Shown here: positions 55,338 to 64,000 of the stretch, piece by piece | Layout: every line of letters begins with the position of its first letter | Position numbering within the stretch: the stretch's first letter is position 1 | Origin: Henckelia pumila | Lineage: Eukaryota > Streptophyta > Magnoliopsida > Lamiales > Gesneriaceae | Reading direction: 5' to 3' | NCBI RefSeq assembly: GCF_033568475.1 | Contig: NC_133121.1 | Span: 191,358,664 to 191,422,663 of the forward strand | Length of the DNA stretch: 64,000 nucleotides | Notes under the pieces: model-generated | The model's database searches: none | Seen by the model: the letters and a program-made list of their open reading frames with translations, nothing else | Told to the model about the DNA's origin: nothing | Program-made: the position numbers and the translations under genes

Positions 55338-57860
55338 ATGCTTTCAGGTGACTCTTCGGAAGAATAATTTCCATACGACCCGGAGATAGAAAGAACTTTG
55401 CATAGACGAAGGAGATAAGCTCGTAGGAGACAAGAAGAAGACGAGCGCGTGGTTGAGGATTTTAGAGGAGCAATGGCTGAAAACGCAAATCTGAGTCTGA
55501 GACAAATTGAAACCCCCGATCTGAACCATCAGCCTTTATGCATTACTTTTCCTACTTTAGAAGCTAATGCTACTTTTGAGTTAAAATCTGGGCTAATTCA
55601 CTTATTACCTTCATTCCATGGCCTTGCAAGTGAGGATCCGCACAAGCACTTAATGGAATTCCATGTGGTGTGCACAAGCATGAAACCAGATGCAGTGACA
55701 GAGGAGCAGATCCAACTGAGAGCCTTTCATTTTTCTTTAAAGAATGCTGCTAAGGATTGGCTATACTACTTACCTCCTGGATCCATTACCACCTGGACAG
55801 AGATGAAGAGGATCTTCTTAGAGAAGTACTTTCCAGCTTCAAGAGCAGCAAATATCAGAAAAGAGATCTATGGGATACAGCAATTGGCAGGGGATTCACT
55901 TCATGAGTATTGGGAGCGGTTCAAGAAGTTTTGTGCTAGCTGTCCACAGCACCAGATAAGTGAAAATTTATTAATCCAATACTACTATGAAGGTTTATTG
56001 TCTCATGATAGGAATATTCTAGATGCAGCCAGTGGAGGAGTTTTTGTGGACAAAACTCCATTACAAGCAAGGAACCTAATGGAGAATATGACTGCCAACT
56101 CTCAGCAATTTGGCACCAACAGAAGAAGTGATTCTGCACCCAGAAGGAATAACGAGGTAAATGTTTCTTCCCTTGAACAACACTAGATTGATCTGATGTC
56201 TCTTGTGCGTCAAATGGCTGTAGGGAATGGAAAAAATGTGAAGGGTTGTGGAATTTTCACTGCAAGGGGACATGCAACTGACATGTGTCCCACTCTTCAA
56301 GAGGGATATGCTGAGCAAGTCAATGCAGCTGGAGGATTTCCCGGACCACCACAACAGAAGTATGATCCTTATTCCAACACATACAATACAGGTTGGAAGG
56401 ATCATCCCAATCTCAGATACGAAAACCCTCAAGTACACCAACCGCATAATCAAGCTTACAGAGCACCGTATCATCCTCCACCATAGCGTCCTCAAATTCC
56501 AGAGCCTGGTGAGTCTTTAGAAAAAAATGTTAAGGATCTTTCTACTAATATGGGGCAGTTGGCAACCGCAGTTAACATGTTGGAGGCACTAAATTCTAGC
56601 AGCTTACCATCACAGACATTGGTGAATCCAAAAGAGAATGTAAGTGCGATGACCTTGAGGAGTGGAAGAGAGTTGAAGGTTCATGATGAAGTGGTGAAAG
56701 AACCGGTACATAATGAAGATGTGCAGGAATCTAAGGAAGAGGAAAGTGAGATAGTTCAAAAAGACACACCAAGAGGTAAGTTTCCTCCCCTTTCTGAGTA
56801 TAAACATGTAGCCCTTTTTCCCTTAGCATTGAAAGCGTCTAAGAATGATGAAGGAATTAAGAAGTTGTATGAAACTTTTCGTAGATACGAGGTAAATATC
56901 CCTTTGTTAGATGCTATCAAACAAGTACCTAGCTATGCTAAATGTTTGAAAGAATTATGTACTGCGAAAAGAAAACAAAAGTTAAAGGGGTGTAAGAAAG
57001 TTGAATTGGGAGAACAGGTTTCTGTTGTGATTCAAAGAAAGGTACCTACAAAATGCAAGGATCCAGATATGTTTTTGATTCCTTATGAAATAGGAGACGT
57101 TCAGCTTGATACAACCATGTTAGATTTAGGAGCATCGATTAATGTCATGCCATACTCTGTTTATGCTTCTTTAAATCTTGGGTCTTTGAATGAAACTGCA
57201 ATTGTTATCCAAATGGCTGATAGATCTACTATTCATCCTAGAGGTATGGTAGATGATGTTCTTGTGCAAGTTGGTAATTTGGGTTTTCCTGTTTATTTCT
57301 ATGTGCTTGATATGAAAAATAATAATATGAACAGTCTAATTTTGCTAGGAAGACCATTTTTGAAAACTTCGAAGTCTATCATAGATGTTAACAATGACAC
57401 TCTCACTATGGAGTTTGATCGGGAGATTGTTAAGTTTCATATTTTTGACACCCTAAAAATTCCTGGCTGTGAAAGTGTTGTTAATAATATTTATATCAAT
57501 CATCACTTGTCTCAAGAACACACGGAAGATGTGAATGAGGATAAGTTGAAGGAAGTTATTGCACAACCTGCTAAAAATTCTATTGCTGAATTTTTTATCT
57601 CTAATTTGCAGGTACCTAGAATTGAGACAAAACTTCTTCCAGATAGAGCAAAAGGAATTCCTAAGAAAAAAGGAAGAAATCGTCAAGAAACGGGGATGGG
57701 CAATAAATCCAAGAAGTCCAAGGAGAGAAAGAATGGACAGAAAATAACTGAAAAACTGTTCAGATGGGTGAAGGTGGACAAGGGAACCAGATATGACCCA
57801 CCTTCAGGAACTGAAGCATATAGTCGGGCCGATGACTGTAAACAGAGGCGCTTCTTGTGA
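55338..57860 (+). pseudogene. Athila-type gag-protease
   Basis: One frame of 841 codons broken only by four stops: TAA 55365-55367, TAA 55416-55418, TAG 56184-56186 and TAG 56484-56486. The gag core has HGLASEDPHKHLMEFH, FHFSLKNAAKDWLYYLP, WTEMKRIFLEKYFPASR and LHEYWERFKKFCASCPQHQI. The zinc knuckle reads CGIFTARGHATDMCP, where the second Cys is Phe. The protease region has MTLRSGREL, then TMLDLGASINVMPYSVY (about 57115) and LILLGRPFLKT. The frame ends in the KQRRFL typical of such elements. No RT, RNase H or integrase follows, so this is a gag-protease-only derivative or a truncated copy. Confidence 0.9.
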
Positions 57861-59165
57861 GGCAACCCAATGAGAGTATTTTTTTTCATTCTTAGTTTTT
57901 TTATTTATTTTTGTTTTGCATTTTTTTTCTTACATTGGGACAATGTAAGATTTTAAGTATAGGGGAGAGACTTAGCCGGTCATTGAGAGAATTTAGCCGT
58001 TTTTATGAAAAAAAAAAATTTATCAGCTCATAGTTAGTGAAGATTTTGACTGTTGAAATTCACTAGCCCATAATGATATTAAATTGATGACGTGCATGAT
58101 TTTGAAAATCGATGATTTGCTAACCCTGGAACACTTTAATCTCCAATGCAAATTAGACTTTGATATGGTTTTTGAATATTTTAAGAACCCATGTTTAACC
58201 GGTGAAGTGTAGTGATGTATTAGATACTGTGGATGTCTGTTGGACCATTGCACGACAATAGGTGTTTATGGAACATGATAGTTTCTTGAATCTTGATGAT
58301 CTCTTTGATGTGACATATACAATCTTGGGCGCACTTTTTAAAATATTTTATGAAACGTTTATAAAAATGCAATTAACTCCATCCAGGTTGCGAGCGAGAT
58401 GTTTGAAATCCTACTCGTCTTGTTTGTGACTAAGTATGCGGATTGAATGAGGTTAAACTTTTGAAAATTTTTTAAAATAACAATTCGATCCGGTCTTGGA
58501 ATGTGAATGAAATCCTATTCACTATTTCATAGCTAAGTTTGCAGATTCCATGGGATTGTAGTTCCATCCGGGCTATAGACGAGGGGATTGAAATTCGAAT
58601 CCTATCTCGTTATAGCTAAGTCTGCGAATAATTACTGGGACTTTATTAATGATGGATGCAAAATCAGACGGTATGTAATTTTATCTCAAGAGAGTTGTGT
58701 TGTGTTGAAGGATTGTTGAGAGGAGAGTTCTTGATTGTGAATCTTGCACTGAATTGTCCTAGGTCGGTGAATCATGTTTCACCTTAATTTTAGATAACTC
58801 TTCAAATATCTATGCATTTATAGGAGCAGCCTAAGAAGGTGAAGAGTTAGCAAGGTTACCTCGCCTGCTCCTATCGACCGATCAAGTTGCATATAATCAT
58901 TACAACAACTGATGAATTGCCTAACACTCTAATTTATTGTCCATCAGTTGAGGGCGGTTATTGGGACTTGATATAGCCGTCAAGATACATTATTAATTGT
59001 TTTTTCAATCACTAACAACCCCTTGTGACTTACAATATTTGCACTTACATCCCTACCGCCCAAATATCTTTTACACTAAAGAAGCGCAGATTTTTCAAAT
59101 TTCAAATTTCAATATCTATTACTTTTCGCACAAGCCACATAGGATTATCTTCCTACCCCATCCCA

Positions 59166-59203
<38 letters not shown>

Positions 59204-59296
59204 TACTTCTTATATTTTTTACGCATCAATCACGACATTATCTCTCAAAATCACCCACAAAATAGCTATTTTTGTAGAAAGAAAAAGATAGAAGAC
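57861..59296 (+). other. 3' non-coding part of the Athila-type element, then copia-derived leader
   Basis: T-rich and non-coding after the gag-protease stop. The Athila 3' LTR is not found. Somewhere around 58.9-59.0 kb the character changes and the sequence leads into the second post-pol ORF. A (TA)n run lies at about 59169-59201. The exact junction cannot be fixed by eye. Confidence 0.5.
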
Positions 59297-62102
59297 ATGT
59301 TTGGGACTTCACTTTGATGAAGTATATTCAGTCAACGACCCAGATATCACAAAGATCTTTCAAATGCTTGAGGCTTCAGGACTTCGAAAATTTCTCGATC
59401 AATGTTCTACTGTGAACTACAACATATTGAAGCAATTCTTTTCCACCGCAAAAATCAATCATGGTAGCATCTCTTGTGTCATCAATGACAAGAAGTTCAA
59501 GTTCAATCAGCCATTATTCGGAAACACTTTTGAGTTGTCCACCAAGGGTTTGACTAAATTCCCACACCTACCGGATGGAAATGCTTCATTTTGGGAAGCA
59601 CAGTTTACTCTAGATGGTGCCCCCATCAAGGTTAATGGACTCAAGCAGAGCTTAAAGCCAGTTTATTGACTTTTGGCTAACATTGTTGCCAAGAATCTTC
59701 TAGCCAATGCAGGATCTTATGACAAAATCATTCTTTAAAAAATTCAATATATGGCCGAAATTGCTTCCAAGCTAGATTTCAATTGGTCCTCTATCCTGTA
59801 TTCCACTATTTGTGAGATGATAAGGGGAAAATGCCAATCACAGGGGTATGCTTTGCAGATTTGCCACATACGTGGGCTGCTCGGTGTTAATATTTCGAAG
59901 TTTGAGCCACTACACGTATCCAAATGGCACAATGCTGTGACTATTCCCATATTTCTTCAAAAGAACAAAGTCACCGCCGATAATCTTCATGAAATCAAGA
60001 AAGAAATTGGAGCAGAACAGCAAGCAGCAACCACAGCAGTAGCCCCCATAAAAAAGATCAAGACCCAGCAAGCGGGTTGTCAATCTTGACTCAGATGAAG
60101 CAGAAGACGCTATGGACAACATTCCTATTGTTCAAGTGTTTGGAAGTTCATCTCCATCTCCAAAGAAAAAGCAAGATCGTGAAGGACCCCAACCAAGATC
60201 CAAAAAGATGAAGCTGCTATCAACAGTCACTACTCCAACATCCAAGATACCAACTTCATAGGTTGAGATCCAAATATCATTGGTCCAAGTTATCAGCTCA
60301 TCGGTAGAGGTTTCTACTCCATCAATAGAAGCATCTATAACATCGGTTGAGGAAACTATCCCAACAAGCTGAGATCACTGTCTCCAAACCCGAATTTATC
60401 CATTCATCAGCAGAGGACATCGTCATATCAACCGGAGATTCACTCACAACTTTTTATGCAAGCATCACAGTCAAGCCGCCCTTTACTCAGGTTACATCTC
60501 CTATAACAATGTTATCCACCACTGTTGATAGCACTGCAGTCACAGTTGAGATTGTTTCATCTTCATTTATTAAGGAACCGATCATCTCATTAGTTGAGTT
60601 GCAAACTTGTATTGTTCAGAACATTAGTACACCTTTAGTTTCTTCTTCTGCTATTCCCTCCAAAGGGATCACCTTCATTGAGCCATCTTCTCAAGTATCC
60701 AGACAACTTCCCATAATCGATCCCAAGAACAAAGGCAAAGGATTTCTTTCACAAAATTAAAGACGCCACCAGTTTCCAAAGTGGAAGCTATGCTCATTCT
60801 TTCAAGTATTCTTCGAGCAGTTAGGTTTAGATTGAGATAATTTGATTAATGGTTTACATATAGAACCCAGGTATCCTACTCTCAAATTCTCAAGGAAAAC
60901 TAATTGAACTACCTAGCCAATTTAGAAGACAAGATGTTCATTCTCACAGCAACCCCGCATCTTGAGACAACGCTAGGACGATCAAAGCTTGTCAATGACC
61001 AAATTCGTGATAGCCTAGCCCGACATATCATCGTCCAGAGAGAAAAGAACTTTGATCCTCTCAGCAAAACTGCAAGAGATGATCTTGAAGTTATTGAAAT
61101 ATTGAAGCAGGCTACCAACGTCACTGCAAATTTTATTCACGCATACCGAGCAAAAACCACATTGATTCAGTACTCTCCGAGAATTACATTCAACCATATC
61201 TTGCTGAAGCATAAGCCATGATTTCTGTTATGCATGCTCATGATGCCTCTGACGATGATGAACCCATTCTCACTGCTGAGGAGAACACAAGTTGATCTCC
61301 TGCCATCTTCTTAAAAAATTTCCATGGAATACACTACATTCTCTGAGGTAACAGCAGCCATATTCCATCAGGAAGAATCCCATCAACCCACCTCGATTGC
61401 AATCACAGATAATACCATTGAAGATCCTCTGCCAAAAATTATGTTAACATATTTAACGGAAGTTCTAAAATCCTTATCAGATTTTGGCGTTGTCCAGCCT
61501 TCTTCATCTCATATTGAGACCACCACTGATGTGTACACCCCGGAAACTATTTTCAAAGAAGCTTTACCAACAATTGAGGCAAAAAAGCAAAATCCGGATC
61601 TAAGTAACCTTCATCCACAAAATGTTCAAGTCTTGGAAGAAACTCATGATGTTCCTCTCGTTTTAGCACAAAATGAAGGGACCACTCAGACTCACGAGTT
61701 TATCCAACTCACCTCATCTGGTGTCAGCTCTGCTACTTGCGAGACCATTCCGATTGACCAAAGAAAAACTCTCTTAAATATTCCGACAATTCTCATAAAG
61801 ACATTTTATAAGATTTCCTTTCCAATTTGCAACTTACCATGCACATATTGAGCAATCGCATTCAAGGACAAGATACTAAAATCACTGATGCAAGATCCAT
61901 TCTTATCTCACGCCTCGATGTTCTCTCCTCTGATCTTCAAAAATGTGTCACTGAATTGAAGAACTACAAGGAGCATATGGAGGCAGTAGCTAATAAAGTC
62001 GCTCAAAATGTGCGACACACGAATGATCACACATCAGTTCTCCTATCCGTGCTTCAAATTGACTTAACTACGCATATCGACTCCCACATCAACTCATTTT
62101 AA
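59297..62102 (+). pseudogene. post-pol ORF of the Sirevirus-like family, copy 2, unknown function
   Basis: Related to 22501-25174 in the same order: MLEASGLRKFLDQ (against TIEASGLQKFLEG), FFSTAKINHGSIS (against FFQTAKFEDGVIS), TKGLTKFPHLP, LLANIVAKNLLANAGSYDKI (against LHDIVAKYLLAKAGSFDAI), a variable Ser/Thr/Pro-rich middle, and a helical C-terminus (RLDVLSSDLQKCVTELKNY) followed after 62102 by a GDSKKGEE that matches GDAKKGEK. The ATG at 59297 is one base out of frame with the body. There are stops at 59668 and 59736, and frame breaks around 60090, 60350, 61220 and 61850. The two copies are diverged, so they come from different subfamilies. Its pol is not in the window. Confidence 0.7.
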
Positions 62103-62444
62103 GCATCAGTCGGAGCGCAACATGGAGAAATCATTTCTCATCTTAACCGTGGTGATTCCAAAAAGGGGGAAGAATTGAGTATATCAGCTGATATAGAATG
62201 ACAAAAATGCGAAGCCTCGCAGCACAAGAAAAACAGAGGTGATAGTAGCAGAGGCAACAGTTGGTTCAAAAGGTAAAATTTTTTATGCTTATATGAGTTG
62301 GTGTAATAGGATTTACTTGCATTTTGATGTTGCATTGTAACAGCTTTTGTATCAATGAAATTCATTTTCGCAATGAATTCATTATTCCGTGCTTATGATT
62401 TACTTTCGGGGCATAGTTTTTGTCATCACCAAAAAGAAAGAAAT
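62103..62444 (+). other. end of the copia internal region with polypurine tract
   Basis: Non-coding except for the GDSKKGEE tail of the ORF. Ends ATCACCAAAAAGAAAGAAAT next to the LTR. Confidence 0.6.
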
Positions 62445-63062
62445 TGTTGAATCCTAACTTTTGGTGATAACAAAACAATATATCATTGTTATGGGATTAC
62501 CGCCAATTCAATGTAAAACATGTTCATGTCAACCGATCTCAGGATATAGTATTGCTTCCAATCCAATGTAAAACAATTTCATGTCAACCGATCTCAGGAC
62601 ATCTACTGATCTTGAAGGATGCCTACCGAATTTTCATATCTCAGCATCACAACTAGTCCTCAGATATCAATTGCTCTAAAAAAATCCTACTAAAGTCACA
62701 TGGAAAATGTTGATGTCAACCGAGTACTAGCTTATATCTACCATCTTAGAAATGTCTACCAATCTTCTAGCCATAAATATTGACTAACGAACATTTGACA
62801 AGACAACTTAAATGCAAAATAAAAATCATTTAAGGAGCCGTTTGATAATATCACAAGCCGTCTATAGCATTTATCGTGGAGACACATTGAATGGACAAAA
62901 TGGCAACTTCAGTACCAATATTCAAATTTTAGCAGACTTTACTCCGCTTAAAGAGGCAACTACTCTGATAAAGTATCTACCCGAAAAGTCATCACTCCCA
63001 ACGTTGATAAATTAACTAAGGAAAATAGCAGATTTCTAAGAAAAAGAGACGTTGGAAGACTA

Positions 63063-63119
<57 letters not shown>

Positions 63120-63770
63120 TGTATAATGCGAAGAAGAAAAAGATGGAATCAACGCATTATATAAGTTATCAATCTTGAGCACTCGAAAAGCATTCAACAC
63201 TCAATTTCTCACTTAACCCTTCGTAAAGCAGAAGCATATCTGATCTTCAAGAGATCTTTTCAAGGGTTACTCAAATCCAATTGCTGTTTAAGGAAGATCA
63301 GCAACACTCTAAGGATTTGAGAATCTAGGATTCAAAAGATTATTTAAATATACTATCATCTGAAGAAGTTTGATAAGAACTTGAGATCTTATCAGTGTAA
63401 ATCTAGGAGTTTCATTTTAGGAAGTGATAAGTCTTAACTTGGAGTGAGTGTGTTACAAGATGTTTTAATGACCAAAGTCTTCTAGTGTGTCCTTCCCTTG
63501 AGGAAGAAGGGGTGACGTAGAAGATTGAGCTCCGAACATCCATAAACAAATCTTTTCATATTTACACTTACTGTCTTGCATTACTTTTCATATATTATCA
63601 CCTAGACTAGTGAGAACTGTTTTCGCACTATCATCTAGTAGCTCTTATTCGTCTAGAAAACTGAGAAAAATTGGTTAAGTAGACTAACATCTACTTAAAT
63701 AACATAGTTTTAAAGTATAAATTTTAAGAGTGTGTATCACCTCCCCTACACACACACCCGATCCCCAACA
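62445..63770 (+). repeat. LTR of the second copia copy
   Basis: 1,326 bp from TGTTGAATCCTAACTTTTGG to CCGATCCCCAACA, with TGTTG/CAACA inverted ends. Shares GGTGATAACAAAAC with the LTR at 25385. A (TA)n run of about 50 bp lies at 63066-63116. Confidence 0.8.
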
Positions 63771-64000
63771 GGCGTTCTAATCGAAAGTAGGTTGGAATGG
63801 GTTTGTTCAAGCGTTGTATAAATCAAAGTCTTCTAGTAAAATTTTTTCTGAAAACAGAAGAAGGAGATACATAGAATCTTAGCATCGAACTTCCATAAAA
63901 ATATATGTGTTCTTTAATTTATCACATTTTCTATCTGCTTATACTAATCAGCTAATTTTTTGTTGTAAGACTTTTTCGTACTGGAAAATTCATTTCTTGC
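63771..64000 (+). repeat. fragment of another copia LTR
   Basis: TTGTATAAATCAAAGTCTTC, AGAAGAAGG and CATCGAACTTCCATAAA-like blocks match the right half of the LTR at 25385-26505 (about 26190-26280). The fragment begins abruptly after the preceding LTR and runs off the window. Confidence 0.65.

Overview
The window is AT-rich plant nuclear DNA from a eudicot. The evidence is one intron-containing plant housekeeping gene set among many nested plant transposons: a Sirevirus-type Ty1/copia element, a Helitron, Ty3/gypsy chromovirus, Tat-like and Athila-like elements, a hAT-type MITE and a tRNA-derived SINE. From memory, the ORF family found after pol in the copia element is common in Gesneriaceae/Lamiales genomes. 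That placement is a recollection and was not tested.

Layout. (1) 1-26505 is a Sirevirus-like copia element whose 5' end (gag, 5' LTR) is missing. It is split by a Helitron of about 16.4 kb (2331 to about 18748). The Helitron carries a seven-exon Rep/helicase gene with one nonsense codon and two 1-base frameshifts, a captured profilin exon (13978-14106) and an unidentified three-exon open frame (12463-12979). Between pol and the 3' LTR the copia element has two related antisense ORFs and a long sense ORF of unknown function. (2) 26506-43451 is mostly a minus-strand chromovirus (5' LTR at 41994-43451, gag to integrase reading leftwards to about 27790). A plus-strand Tat-like element (32470-41929, both LTRs, near-perfect target duplication) sits between its primer-binding site and gag. 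The Tat-like element itself holds a hAT-type MITE, a tandem-repeat array and a partial second chromovirus, which in turn contains a solo LTR. A SINE with a 14-bp target duplication lies at 26707-26923. (3) 43452-47582 is the only stretch that looks like host genic DNA. It holds a complete six-exon SLD5 gene (GINS replication complex). (4) 47583-55237 has more chromovirus remnants and a minus-strand Athila-type solo LTR with a perfect 5-bp target duplication, then the 5' LTR of an Athila-type element whose gag-protease frame runs 55338-57860 without a reverse transcriptase. (5) 59297-64000 is the 3' part of a second copia copy: a second version of the unknown post-pol ORF, its LTR, and a piece of a further LTR.

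Almost every transposon frame is broken. Many stop codons look like CGA to TGA or CAG to TAG changes, which fits decay of methylated cytosines. The items most worth following up are the post-pol ORF family with its antisense partners, the duplicated exon and captured profilin exon of the Helitron, and the hairpin-rich LTRs of two unrelated gypsy families.
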